From the NCBI GenBank assembly GCA_016786705.1, contig JAEUVV010000006.1, positions 496,001 to 560,000 on the forward strand: a stretch of 64,000 nt of DNA, read 5' to 3'. Of the stretch, positions 17,754 to 26,353 are shown one piece after another. The notes under the pieces are model-generated. The model worked only from the letters and a program-made list of their open reading frames with translations, was not told where the DNA came from and did no database searches. Within the stretch, counting starts at the first letter, position 1. Every line of letters begins with the position of its first letter. This stretch comes from Taibaiella sp. GTDB lineage: Bacteria > Bacteroidota > Bacteroidia > Chitinophagales > Chitinophagaceae. The position numbers and the translations under genes are program-made.

Positions 17754-18299
17754 TTATTGATTTTCTTTTTTTGTTCGTATGGTCTTATAGATCCTGATCG
17801 CGCTCATTAGTATAAAGATGAACCCTATAAGGCCCAGCAGGCCGTAAACCAGGCTCATGGCATCTCTTACCGATACCAGGAATACGATAGCGATTAAAAA
17901 AATGGTGGCGACCTCGTTAATGACACGCAATTGTGTGGAGGTATACCTGAACTGCCCTTTTTCCTGTTGTTTAAATATCCGGTGTAACCAGACAAAATAA
18001 ACATACAGCCCTAAAACGAAGCCCAGCTTGATCCATAACCAGGTGGGCATATGATGTAAATAACCGTATTTGTAAAGGGTTAGGGGGCCGAATACCAGTG
18101 TCAATAAAGCGGAGGGAATGGTAATGCCTTTCCACAGGCGCTGCATCATTACAGTGAACTGCTTTGTCAGGGCATCTTTTGCGGCCTCTGAAGGATTGCT
18201 TTGCGCTTCGGTGTTGTAAATGAATAAGCGGGGCATGTAGAACAGGCCGGCAAACCAGGTCACGATGAAAATGATATGCAGTGCTTTTATGTAGAGCAT
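17754..18299 (-). CDS. hemJ: HemJ-type protoporphyrinogen IX oxidase
   Basis: HemJ is the membrane enzyme that oxidises protoporphyrinogen IX to protoporphyrin IX late in heme synthesis. The 181-residue product begins with the family signature KALHIIFIVTWFAGLFYMPRLF (conserved H8) and has four to five membrane helices, with a WLWIKLG segment carrying a conserved lysine. Length and topology fit the family (about 140-180). It lies between a glycosyltransferase gene (9-base gap) and the 73-residue gene (2-base gap) in the asnS operon. No other heme gene is visible here. Confidence 0.88.
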   Translation of the reverse strand: MLYIKALHIIFIVTWFAGLFYMPRLFIYNTEAQSNPSEAAKDALTKQFTVMMQRLWKGITIPSALLTLVFGPLTLYKYGYLHHMPTWLWIKLGFVLGLYVYFVWLHRIFKQQEKGQFRYTSTQLRVINEVATIFLIAIVFLVSVRDAMSLVYGLLGLIGFIFILMSAIRIYKTIRTKKENQ

Positions 18300-18308
18300 A
18301 CCGCTGAT

Positions 18309-19304
18309 TTATTTATAAAATGTTTTTTCAAAAGAAGCGAATTCATCCTGGCCTAAAATGTGCCTGCGGATAAACGCGATAATAAACCCGGAGCCATAAC
18401 CGGTTAATTGTACAAAGCTTACCCACATAGATAACCAGCCTATCTTCAGGCTTTTATTGCGCAGGCTTGCATCTGCAAAGATAACCAGGAAAAAGAACAA
18501 CAGGGGCAGGATAAACCACCAGCAGAATAGTGATGCGATCAATAAAATAACAACACCTAAAGTAAATACAGCCGGCAGGGCATGTACTAATTTCAGCGTC
18601 CCCGGGTGTCTTTTGTTCAGGTTAATCCGCGCGATACCGGAATTGTGCACCTGCTTGAAAAACTGCCGGAAAGTGGACCTTCGTTTATGATACACAAAGG
18701 CCGCTTTGATCAACCTCGTTTTAAACCCGTTGCTAAGAATGCGGATACTCATGTCAATATCTTCGCCGAAACGGATCTTACCAAAACCACCGGTCTTTTC
18801 AAATACTTCTTTGGAATAACCCATGTTGAAGCTTCTTGGAAAAAACTTATCCATCTTTTCACCGCCACCGCGAATCCCGCCGGTAGTGATGACCGAGGTC
18901 ATCGAGTAATTGATGGCCTTCTGGAAATCCGTAAAATTTTCATGTGCGGCATCGGGCCCGCCAAAGGCATCCACGTATTGCTGTTCCAGGGATTGGTAGA
19001 CCGCTTGGGTATAGCCTTCCGGGATCACGCAGTCCGAGTCCAGGAAAATGAAATAATTTCCCTTAGCTCTTTCCGCGCCATAATTCCGGCTTTGTCCCGG
19101 CCCGGAATTCGGTTTTGTATAATAACTGATGCGTAACTTATCGGTATACCGGTCAACAACCTCCGCACAGGGTAGGGCAGAGCCATCTTCAACGATGACT
19201 ACCTCAAAATTTTTATTGTTTTGCAACAGCAGGCTGCTCAGCAATTCTTCTACTTCCTGGGGGCGGTTGTAAACCGGTATGATCAATGATAAGTAAAGGC
19301 TCAT
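18309..19304 (-). CDS. Family 2 glycosyltransferase with C-terminal membrane helices
   Basis: The 331-residue product transfers a sugar from a nucleotide-sugar donor, probably to a lipid-linked or cell-surface acceptor. The GT-A domain has the start LSLIIPVYNRP, the metal-binding FLDSDC (DxD-like), and a later FGEDIDMSIR acidic segment with KRRSTFRQFFKQ, typical of GT2. Two hydrophobic helices follow near residues 243-280 (LPAVFTLGVVILLIASLF and next), with another near 290-315. It begins 15 bases after asnS, so the gene is in the same operon; the functional link is unclear. Confidence 0.88.
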   Translation of the reverse strand: MSLYLSLIIPVYNRPQEVEELLSSLLLQNNKNFEVVIVEDGSALPCAEVVDRYTDKLRISYYTKPNSGPGQSRNYGAERAKGNYFIFLDSDCVIPEGYTQAVYQSLEQQYVDAFGGPDAAHENFTDFQKAINYSMTSVITTGGIRGGGEKMDKFFPRSFNMGYSKEVFEKTGGFGKIRFGEDIDMSIRILSNGFKTRLIKAAFVYHKRRSTFRQFFKQVHNSGIARINLNKRHPGTLKLVHALPAVFTLGVVILLIASLFCWWFILPLLFFFLVIFADASLRNKSLKIGWLSMWVSFVQLTGYGSGFIIAFIRRHILGQDEFASFEKTFYK

Positions 19305-19319
19305 TATATGTTTTGGTAA

Positions 19320-20747
19320 TTAGAATGCGGCATTACCCGGCGTTCTTGGGAAAGGGATCACGTCACGGATATTCGTCATACCGGTAATAAACAGGACCAT
19401 GCGCTCAAAACCAAGACCGAAACCGGCATGCGGCGCTGTGCCGAAACGGCGGCTATCGAGGTACCAGTACATTTCCTCTAAAGGAATATGCATATCGTTC
19501 ATGCGGCTTTCCAGCACCTCTAAACGTTCTTCTCTTTGAGAACCACCTACGATCTCGCCGATACCAGGGGCCAGGATGTCCATCGCGGCAACGGTTTTGC
19601 CGTCATCATTCAGGCGCATGTAAAACGCTTTGATATCTTTAGGATAGTCGGTAACGATCACCGGTTTTTTGAAATGCTTTTCTACCAGGAAGCGCTCATG
19701 CTCACTTTGCAGGTCGATACCCCAGGAAACCTCATATTTGAATTGCTTCTTCTGGTAAGGTTTGGATTGTAGTAGAATATCGATCGCTTCCGTATAAGTA
19801 ATGCGCTCAAATTTATTTTCGACAACGAAGTTCAGTTTTTCGAGCAAGGTCATCTCACTGCGCTCGTTGGCCGGTTTTTGCTTTTCTTCGTTGATCAGGC
19901 GCTCTTGCAGGAAAGCAAGATCTTCCTTGTTGTTATCCAGCACGTATTTAATCACGTATTGCATGAATTCCTCTGCCAGGTTCATATTGTCCTGCAGGTC
20001 ATTGAAGGCTACTTCCGGCTCTACCATCCAGAACTCGGCCAGGTGACGTGCCGTATTGGAGTTTTCTGCGCGGAAAGTCGGGCCAAAGGTATACACCTCG
20101 CCTAAAGCCATAGCCGCCAGTTCTGCTTCCAGCTGGCCGCTTACGGTAAGGTTGGTGCTTTTGCCAAAGAAGTCTTCAGAAAAATCAATGGTACCGTCTT
20201 CTTTTCTTGGCGGGTTGTCAAAAGGCAAAGTCGTTACCCGGAACATTTCACCGGCGCCTTCCGCGTCTGAAGCGGTAACGATAGGGGTGTGCAGGTAGAC
20301 AAATCCTTTTTCATTAAAGAACTTATGAATAGAGAAAGCGATACTGTTACGCACGCGGAATACCGCCCCGAATACATTGGTACGGAAACGCAGGTGGGCG
20401 ATCTCTCTTAAATATTCCAGGCTCGGGCGGTTTTTCGCCTGTAAAGGGAATTGTTCCGGATCACAGCCGCCTAAAATGTCCACTTTAGTCGCAACGATCT
20501 CTACTTTTTGGCCTTTCCCTTGTGAGGCGATCACCTTTCCTTCGATACTCAAAGCAGCGCCGGTCTGGATATTTTTTAATAAAGCTTCATCACTATTGTC
20601 GTTGATCACTACCTGCACATTGTCGATAATAGAACCGTCGTTCAGGGCAATGAACTGGTTGTTACGGAAAGAGCGTACCCAACCTTTTACGACTACTTCA
20701 TAATCCAGCTTGTCGCTTAACAGAATATCTTTAATTTTCGTTCTCAC
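19320..20747 (-). CDS. asnS: Asparaginyl-tRNA synthetase
   Basis: This class II synthetase charges tRNA-Asn. The 475-residue product has the N-terminal OB-fold anticodon-binding domain (about 1-115, with [20 protein letters not shown]). The catalytic domain has motif 2 region [20 protein letters not shown] and motif 3 [10 protein letters not shown] near the end. The short NTARH and WMVEPE stretches fit AsnS rather than AspS. The length is normal. A good promoter lies at 20782-20812, so asnS leads the operon asnS-GT2-hemJ-small gene. Confidence 0.97.
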   Translation of the reverse strand: MRTKIKDILLSDKLDYEVVVKGWVRSFRNNQFIALNDGSIIDNVQVVINDNSDEALLKNIQTGAALSIEGKVIASQGKGQKVEIVATKVDILGGCDPEQFPLQAKNRPSLEYLREIAHLRFRTNVFGAVFRVRNSIAFSIHKFFNEKGFVYLHTPIVTASDAEGAGEMFRVTTLPFDNPPRKEDGTIDFSEDFFGKSTNLTVSGQLEAELAAMALGEVYTFGPTFRAENSNTARHLAEFWMVEPEVAFNDLQDNMNLAEEFMQYVIKYVLDNNKEDLAFLQERLINEEKQKPANERSEMTLLEKLNFVVENKFERITYTEAIDILLQSKPYQKKQFKYEVSWGIDLQSEHERFLVEKHFKKPVIVTDYPKDIKAFYMRLNDDGKTVAAMDILAPGIGEIVGGSQREERLEVLESRMNDMHIPLEEMYWYLDSRRFGTAPHAGFGLGFERMVLFITGMTNIRDVIPFPRTPGNAAF

Positions 20748-20781
20748 GATTATATATTTTACTATGTATTAAAAATTTTTG

Positions 20782-20812
20782 CAAAGGTAAACTTTCACTG
20801 ACGAATTATCAA
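20782..20812 (-). promoter_or_regulatory. Promoter of the asnS operon
   Basis: On the minus strand, TTG (20812-20810) is followed after 20 bases by TACCTTTG (20789-20782), an exact -7 match, 34 bases before the asnS start. Spacing fits the Bacteroidota pattern. Confidence 0.7.
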
Positions 20813-20850
20813 TTACGAATTGTTGAATTATAAATTAAAAGCAACAATTT

Positions 20851-21579
20851 TTAAGCATATAAGTAAGCAATAAAGCCTGTGATTATAGCGGTAATCGAAA
20901 AAGCTAAGATCGAATCTTGTTTATTAATGGAAAAGAAAGCTCTTACATTTTTGCGATTTATAGTGTAAATCAAACCTGTGAATACTAAAATAGTGCAAAG
21001 CAGGGTATATATAGGCCAATTCCATTTTATGGCAAAAACTATAGAGGCAATCCCGGAAACCAGTGAATAGCTTAGAAATATTTTCAATAACAACCAGCCT
21101 GCTTTTTTCCTTTTATAAAATAAAATACTCGCAATGAGGAGGATTATTAATGGCAGGAAAGAAGCCATTGTTGGCAGATCCCAGTGCGCAGTACTATCGC
21201 TGAGCATAAATCGTATCATGTCAAATTCGTTGTATAAATAGAATAAGCATAATATGAAACAGGTTACCGAAACCGTTTTAATTATTTTTTCTGTGGTAAG
21301 TGCTTCTTTTTGTACCGGGTTTAAGTTATCAGCAATAGTTTGTCCGATGCCTTTTATTTTTCGTTCAATTTCTTTTTTTCGTTCCTCTTTTTGCAATTGT
21401 TTTCGCTGTACCGCTTCAAGCTCTTCTTTGGCTATCCGCATTTCTTCTTCTGATAAGCTCCTGTTATCAAGTATTTCTTTGGCGGTGTTTAGTGCTTTTT
21501 CCTGGTAACGATGTGGATTGCTAAGGATGTTTAGCAATTCGGCATTCGAAAACGTTTTGAATTTTTCTGAAAACTCCAT
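20851..21579 (-). CDS. Unrecognised membrane protein with N-terminal coiled coil
   Basis: The 242-residue product has a soluble, strongly charged helical N-terminal half (about 1-95, coiled-coil-like, rich in E/K/R). About five hydrophobic helices follow, near residues 103-118, 137-153, 159-181, 186-202 and 221-241. No family was recognised. It lies 36 bases downstream of another unrecognised gene (21616-22185) on the same strand and may share its transcript. Both genes look more A/T-rich than neighbours such as asnS, which could mean weak expression or recent acquisition (inference). Confidence 0.65.
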   Translation of the reverse strand: MEFSEKFKTFSNAELLNILSNPHRYQEKALNTAKEILDNRSLSEEEMRIAKEELEAVQRKQLQKEERKKEIERKIKGIGQTIADNLNPVQKEALTTEKIIKTVSVTCFILCLFYLYNEFDMIRFMLSDSTAHWDLPTMASFLPLIILLIASILFYKRKKAGWLLLKIFLSYSLVSGIASIVFAIKWNWPIYTLLCTILVFTGLIYTINRKNVRAFFSINKQDSILAFSITAIITGFIAYLYA

Positions 21580-21615
21580 ATGTGATGTTTAAGCGGAGTA
21601 ATTTAAAATTACCAA

Positions 21616-22185
21616 TTACGAATTGAGCAAATCTTTAAGTTGGAGCAGTTTTTTGGGAATGCCACTAAAAGAATAATCAGCCAGCAACAATTTTTTATTA
21701 ATTGGTTTAATAATGCGCCATTCTTTATCTGCCCATATTTTTTGGAACCAGGGATGCTTTACAGGGCAAAGCGCCAGCCAATCTTCAATCCACCATTTGT
21801 CCAGCCATCTCGTATCCTCAGGCTCAATCCGTTCAATAAGTGCAAATATCCGGGCTTTTAAAACCCCACTCATAGTTTCGTCCCAGCCACCATTCGTTGC
21901 ATCTGCTAAAATTTCCAGGCTAACCCACCTGAAAATTGTTACCCAATTTTCATTGGATTTTTTCGCCAACCGCCTTATCTGGCCAGGCCAGCCGTCACTG
22001 CTGGAAAAAATTCTATATTGATCGGCAAGTCGTTGCTGAATTTGTTCTGTAAAGCTACTGCTTTGTCTTTTTCCATATTCATACCCAAGAATAAAACTGG
22101 TAATATTATGTTGGTCTACCGGGTAGACAAACATGCCTATCCGGGTAATAAAAGTTAACAGCTTGTATTGATTGGTTTTATTCAT
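21616..22185 (-). CDS. Unrecognised cytoplasmic protein
   Basis: The 189-residue product has no signal peptide or membrane helix and is unusually rich in tryptophan (about a dozen, with WLDKWWIEDW in the middle) and charged residues. The start at 22185 has an in-frame MNKTNQYK. The overall style (small, soluble, Trp-rich, low-complexity-free) is like some toxin-immunity or SMI1-like proteins, but no family motif was seen and no function is claimed. It is followed after 36 bases by the unknown membrane protein gene. Confidence 0.6.
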   Translation of the reverse strand: MNKTNQYKLLTFITRIGMFVYPVDQHNITSFILGYEYGKRQSSSFTEQIQQRLADQYRIFSSSDGWPGQIRRLAKKSNENWVTIFRWVSLEILADATNGGWDETMSGVLKARIFALIERIEPEDTRWLDKWWIEDWLALCPVKHPWFQKIWADKEWRIIKPINKKLLLADYSFSGIPKKLLQLKDLLNS

Positions 22186-22319
22186 GGCAGAAGGGTTTTT
22201 CCTTACATCAGTTTAAGGTAACCTTATCTATAGTAGCTAATCCATTTCATCGGATAATACCCCTTTTATCAGTATATCCACGAACTTTTTCTTTAAGCCT
22301 GTAGTTAATATTTGCAAGT

Positions 22320-23054
22320 TTACTTCCTTTCCTCCCATTCGATCAGGTCCCGGATGGCCACAGAGGCCACCGCACCACCAAAAGCAGCGGGTACATAAGA
22401 GATGGTGCCGTAAAAAGATTTCTTGAAATTCGTACCATCGGTCAGCATCATGGATTCATATACCGGGCGCTCATCCGAGTAAACCACTTTCACATTTTTC
22501 CGGATATTTTTTTTCTTCAAACGTTTGCGCACTTTCATCGCGAAAGGGCAGTTGTAGGTCTTGGAAATATCGGTCACTTTTAACTTCGTCGGGTCCAGCT
22601 TACCGCCGGCGCCCATAGAGCTGACAAAAGGGATCCCGCTTTTATAAGCGATCTCGATAAAGGTTAGTTTTGGCGTAAGGCTGTCAATGGCATCGATGAA
22701 ATAATCCGGCTTTTCTTCCATCAGCTTTTCTACCATCTCCGGGGTAATGAACTCTTTGATAACAGTCAGTTCGAGCTCCGGGTTGATCGCCTTTAAGCGC
22801 TCGGCCATAATGTCCGCTTTGGACTCTCCATGATTGGTCGCCAGGGCCGGCAATTGCCGGTTACGATTGGTCGGGTCCACCACATCACCGTCAATAATGG
22901 TCATTTTGCCCACTCCGGCACGGCATACAAACTCTGCCGCGTAAGAACCTACACCGCCTAAACCTACCACCATCACATGGCTTTTGGTCAATTTATCCAG
23001 GGCTTCGTCCCCGATCAGGAGGGCTGTCCTGGACAACCAACTTTTATCTTGCAT
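22320..23054 (-). CDS. tcdA: tRNA threonylcarbamoyladenosine dehydratase (ThiF/E1-like)
   Basis: TcdA (CsdL/YgdL) uses ATP to cyclise t6A37 of ANN-decoding tRNAs to ct6A. The 244-residue product has the nucleotide-binding GLGGVGS (31-37), the E1-like IDGDVVDPTNRNRQ stretch, and the family's DAIDSLTPK and MGAGGKLDPTKLKVTDI segments. The start is placed at 23054 because protein homology begins at MQDKSWLSRT; a longer frame upstream is only the opposite-frame shadow of tatD. It overlaps the end of tatD by 11 bases, suggesting coupled translation. Confidence 0.92.
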   Translation of the reverse strand: MQDKSWLSRTALLIGDEALDKLTKSHVMVVGLGGVGSYAAEFVCRAGVGKMTIIDGDVVDPTNRNRQLPALATNHGESKADIMAERLKAINPELELTVIKEFITPEMVEKLMEEKPDYFIDAIDSLTPKLTFIEIAYKSGIPFVSSMGAGGKLDPTKLKVTDISKTYNCPFAMKVRKRLKKKNIRKNVKVVYSDERPVYESMMLTDGTNFKKSFYGTISYVPAAFGGAVASVAIRDLIEWEERK

Positions 23055-23676
23055 GGTTAAAAACTTTTTTAAAATTATGCTCAACCTGCAAAATAAGGGA
23101 TTCTGCCCCAATTTTTTTGAGTTCAGCAGCTCTTTTATATAGGCTGTCAATCTCCAGGTCGTCCCGGTCATCGGTTTCAAAAAACAGCCGATCAACGGGT
23201 AATGCCGTAAAAACGGGTTCAAAAGCCGGGTTAAACAGGGCTGCGCCTACCGATAAATAAAACCCCTGGTCCAAAAGCTGTTGCGCGATACGCAGGTTAC
23301 GGTTGAAGCCGTGAAAAATTACCGGCACTTTTGCGGCAGCCAGCAGGTGACTGCACTCGCTGTAAGCACGCACGCAATGGATGATCAGGGGCTTGCCCAG
23401 TTTATTGGCCAGCGCTATTTGTTGCCGGAAAATAGTTTCCTGTAAAGACCAGTCGGTATCACACAATTTATCCAGGCCACACTCGCCGATCGCCAGAACA
23501 TTCCCTTGCCCTGCAAAGGCCTCCAGTTGGGCATAACTTGTCTTTTCGGTATAACGGGGGTGTATCCCAAGGCTGCAATGGGGCACCGTACCGGATTGCT
23601 CAAAAGCTTCGTAAAAACTGATAATGGCATTATTATCAGCCATGTTATGGGTATGGACATTAATAAAGTGCTGCAT
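23044..23676 (-). CDS. TatD-family metal-dependent hydrolase/DNase
   Basis: TatD proteins are metal-dependent nucleases of the amidohydrolase superfamily linked to DNA repair and quality control. The product (210 residues from the ATG at 23676; an upstream ATG at 23694 is possible) has the metal-binding set in order: HTH (H8, H10), GECGLD, IIHCVRA, FHGFNRN and FETDDRD. It is somewhat shorter than typical TatD (about 255-265). A near-match -7 element (CATCTTTG on the minus strand, about 23702-23709) lies so close that the downstream ATG is preferred. The stop overlaps tcdA. Confidence 0.88.
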   Translation of the reverse strand: MQHFINVHTHNMADNNAIISFYEAFEQSGTVPHCSLGIHPRYTEKTSYAQLEAFAGQGNVLAIGECGLDKLCDTDWSLQETIFRQQIALANKLGKPLIIHCVRAYSECSHLLAAAKVPVIFHGFNRNLRIAQQLLDQGFYLSVGAALFNPAFEPVFTALPVDRLFFETDDRDDLEIDSLYKRAAELKKIGAESLILQVEHNFKKVFNHAR

Positions 23677-23868
23677 AGGACCCTGGAAATACATTATTGC
23701 GCAAAGATGTTGTTTAATACGCTTGCAACTATACTAAAAATATGAATGGTTTAAAACTAGGAAAAAATCAGGAACAAGCTTATTCGGGCAGAAAAGATAA
23801 ACTATATGTTTGTATGTAAAAAATGTATATTTTTATTTGACTGCTAACTGCTTTACCTTAGCCTGATT

Positions 23869-25371
23869 ATGAAGAAAATGCTGCATCAAAGGGGTCTTAT
23901 GGCATCTTTGGGAATTATTCTTTTGACTTATCTGCTATTGCCCAATAATAACCTGTCTTCGGATAGCTATGGTTATGCGATCGGTATCCGAAGCGGTGGG
24001 GACCTTTTTTCACCGCATCATTTACTATATAATTGGTTGTATCATTATTTATCCCTGCCGGTAAAGGCCATGTTCCCTGGTGTGGACACTCTCAGGCTTT
24101 GTACCTTTTTCAATACTCTTTTTGCTGTTGCCGCAGTGTATGTACTGTCCAGAATACTGGAATTATTGGGGGTATCGACCGTGCAGCGATGTTTATGGAT
24201 CTTATTTTCGGGTTTTTCCTTCGGGATCTGGCGCTTTAGCCTGGAGAATGAAAGCTATATATTGTCTATGTTTTGCTCCCTGGCCGGCAGCTATTATTTG
24301 CTGAAATACGCGCTTGCAAGCCAGCGCATCCGGTATGTGTTGATCTCTGGTTTCCTGAGCATGCTGGCGGTTTTGTTTCACCAGATCCACCTGTTTTGGT
24401 GGCTGGGACTGTTTGCCGGGATTTTATGGCGTTATCGTTCTTTAAGGGTTTCACTTTCCTATGCCTGCACTGCGCTGCTGGTTCCTCTGGTATACCTCCT
24501 GGTTTTTGTAAGTACGCAGGAGGAAGCATTAAGTTTACGTTCCTTCTGGACTTATACCTTATACGATTATTATCATGGTAATGCCAGCCAGACCTTTGGG
24601 CTTAAACAATATATCATGTTTGTGGGGGTGGCCATCGTGAGAACATTTTTGCAGGTTTATCCCTATATGCTGATCCTGCTCAGGCAGCATTGGCTGTATT
24701 TTATCCCCCTGGTCGCCATCCTTATCTGGCTTGCGTTGCTTATAAGAACATGGGCAAAAAGAAAAAAGCTGGTAGCTCAACAAAACGTTTCCATTGATCA
24801 GTCCTGGTTGATTAAGACCCATTTGCTCATACTCTGTTTGCAGGTCGGCTTTGCTTTTTACTCTAATGGTAATGCCGAATTTATGATTATGACGCCTGTA
24901 CTGCTGGCAATCTGTATAGCGCCTAAATGGACATTGGCCCCGCAGGCTTTCAGTAGCCTTGTCTTCACTATGTGGCTATGGAACCTTGTTTATGCCGCAT
25001 TCCCCATGTACCATTACAACATGATCAACCAAAAGGAAAAAGTGAATTATATGAAACAGCATCCTGACGCGCGGTTTATTTCTTTTACTAACCTGATCCA
25101 AAATCAAAATGAATACCTGGGTGGTAACACTAGCAGGTTTTATACGGACGATAAACTGTCGCCGGAGCTGTTGGCAAGGTGGATAGACAGTGGCTACAGC
25201 ATTATTACGGACATGCCGGACGACCATAAAATTTTAAGCCGCGGCTCCTTTGCGGATAAAAACCTGGGCGATGAGATCTGGCAGCAATACCGGCTAGAGG
25301 TAGTGCACACCACCCGTACCCTTTACGGCGATTTGCATTTATATAAAGTACATGCAAAGACCGTTCAGTAA
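23869..25371 (+). CDS. Multi-pass membrane protein, GT-C glycosyltransferase-like
   Basis: The 500-residue product has about ten membrane helices from residue 10 to about 385 and a soluble C-terminal domain of about 110 residues. After the first helix it has an acidic loop with LSSDSYGYA and HHLLYNWLYH, the place where GT-C enzymes (dolichol/undecaprenyl-phosphate-sugar users) keep their catalytic acid; an ENES motif follows at the third loop. This supports a GT-C-like fold but not a specific reaction. It is alone, and the nearest upstream -7-like element (TACCTTAG, 23854-23861) is only seven bases before the ATG. Confidence 0.65.
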   Translation: MKKMLHQRGLMASLGIILLTYLLLPNNNLSSDSYGYAIGIRSGGDLFSPHHLLYNWLYHYLSLPVKAMFPGVDTLRLCTFFNTLFAVAAVYVLSRILELLGVSTVQRCLWILFSGFSFGIWRFSLENESYILSMFCSLAGSYYLLKYALASQRIRYVLISGFLSMLAVLFHQIHLFWWLGLFAGILWRYRSLRVSLSYACTALLVPLVYLLVFVSTQEEALSLRSFWTYTLYDYYHGNASQTFGLKQYIMFVGVAIVRTFLQVYPYMLILLRQHWLYFIPLVAILIWLALLIRTWAKRKKLVAQQNVSIDQSWLIKTHLLILCLQVGFAFYSNGNAEFMIMTPVLLAICIAPKWTLAPQAFSSLVFTMWLWNLVYAAFPMYHYNMINQKEKVNYMKQHPDARFISFTNLIQNQNEYLGGNTSRFYTDDKLSPELLARWIDSGYSIITDMPDDHKILSRGSFADKNLGDEIWQQYRLEVVHTTRTLYGDLHLYKVHAKTVQ

Positions 25372-25400
25372 TGAAATCAAAATAGGATAATGCATTGTTT

Positions 25401-25431
25401 TTTGATATTTTACAAATTTGTTGTAAGTTCG
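25401..25431 (+). promoter_or_regulatory. Promoter of the TPR membrane-protein gene
   Basis: TTTG (25401-25404) and, 19 bases later, TAAGTTCG (25424-25431) match the Bacteroidota -33/-7 pattern with one change in the -7 element. It lies 31 bases before the ATG. Confidence 0.55.
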
Positions 25432-25462
25432 CCGACTTAAATGTATTATAATTTAACATAAA

Positions 25463-26176
25463 ATGGCACAAACTTCAAGAAATAAACCCGGTGTAGAAGA
25501 ATTTGGCACATCCGGCACTACCGGTTCTGGTGATCTGACCATGTTTAAAATGCAGGATTCGTTTGACAAGAACAAGAAGTTAATTATCGGATTAGTCGTT
25601 GCGGTACTTGTATTGGTAGGCGGATATTTCGGTTATAAATACCTGGTACAGGCTCCTAACGAAGAAAAAGCAAACCGGGCTTTATATAAAGTTCAGAATT
25701 GGTTTGAAGCGGATTCTTCCAATTTAGTGATCAACGGAGACGGGCAAAGTACCGGCGCTTTAAGTATCGTTAAAAAATATTCCGGTACAGATGCGGCTAA
25801 CTTAGCCAAATTCTATTTGGGAATGAGCTACCTTAAAACCGGCGATGCGAATAACGCGATTAAATACCTGGGAGAGTTTGATGGTAAAGGTACTGTAGTT
25901 GGCAATGTGGCCAACGGATCATTAGGAGACGCTTATATGGAAACCGGGAAGCTGGATAAAGCCCTGGAATATTATAAAAAAGCGGCTGCTAACGAGAATG
26001 ACCAATACACTTCGGCTTTATACACCTTCCGTGCCGCTTTAGCGAGTGAAAAAGCAGGAAAGATTGAAGAAGCTAAAAAACTGTATAAAGAAATAAAAGA
26101 AAAATACCCGATGAGCCAGCAAGCCACGGAGATCAATAAATACTTAGCCAGAACAGGCGAGCTTACTATAGACTAA
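25463..26176 (+). CDS. Single-pass membrane protein with TPR repeats (YfgM-like layout)
   Basis: The 237-residue product has a cytoplasmic N-terminal tail of about 45 residues and one membrane helix (about 46-65, LIIGLVVAVLVLVGGYFGY). Tetratricopeptide-like repeats lie outside the cytoplasm (about 95-230), with YLKTGDANNAIKYL and GKLDKALEYYKKAA. The layout resembles YfgM-type proteins that assist envelope-protein biogenesis, but it is not a sure orthologue. It is one gene with its own promoter and a strong terminator. Confidence 0.8.
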   Translation: MAQTSRNKPGVEEFGTSGTTGSGDLTMFKMQDSFDKNKKLIIGLVVAVLVLVGGYFGYKYLVQAPNEEKANRALYKVQNWFEADSSNLVINGDGQSTGALSIVKKYSGTDAANLAKFYLGMSYLKTGDANNAIKYLGEFDGKGTVVGNVANGSLGDAYMETGKLDKALEYYKKAAANENDQYTSALYTFRAALASEKAGKIEEAKKLYKEIKEKYPMSQQATEINKYLARTGELTID

Positions 26177-26198
26177 GCACACTGGTATAAATTGCTTG

Positions 26199-26232
26199 AA
26201 AAGTGATCGTTTTAAAACGATCACTTTTTTTT
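26199..26232 (+). terminator. Strong terminator of the TPR gene
   Basis: A perfect 30-bp palindrome (26199-26228; core GTGATCG/CGATCAC) runs into eight consecutive T residues. Confidence 0.9.
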
Positions 26233-26292
26233 ATGCTGACTATGGTAGTGGTAGTTTTAGTAAGCAATGTCATCTGGATTGGACAAAAGGTA

Positions 26293-26324
26293 AAAAGCCA
26301 GTTCAAAATAAAGAACTGGCTTTT
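26293..26324 (-). terminator. Terminator of copA
   Basis: AAAAGCCAGTTC (26293-26304) pairs with GAACTGGCTTTT (26313-26324) around an 8-nt loop, 29 bases past the copA stop on the minus strand, with a T run in that direction. Confidence 0.8.
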
Positions 26325-26353
26325 ACCCCCAAATAACAGGAACTTAAAACTAA

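Noticed and set aside
18606..19136. A 176-residue plus-strand frame opposite the glycosyltransferase gene
   Set aside because: The minus-strand GT2 has unmistakable motifs across this stretch; the antisense frame shows no motif or start signal.
23055..23222. A longer N-terminal extension of tcdA
   Set aside because: The extension lies inside tatD in another frame and has no homology; the E1-like protein begins at MQDKSW (23054).
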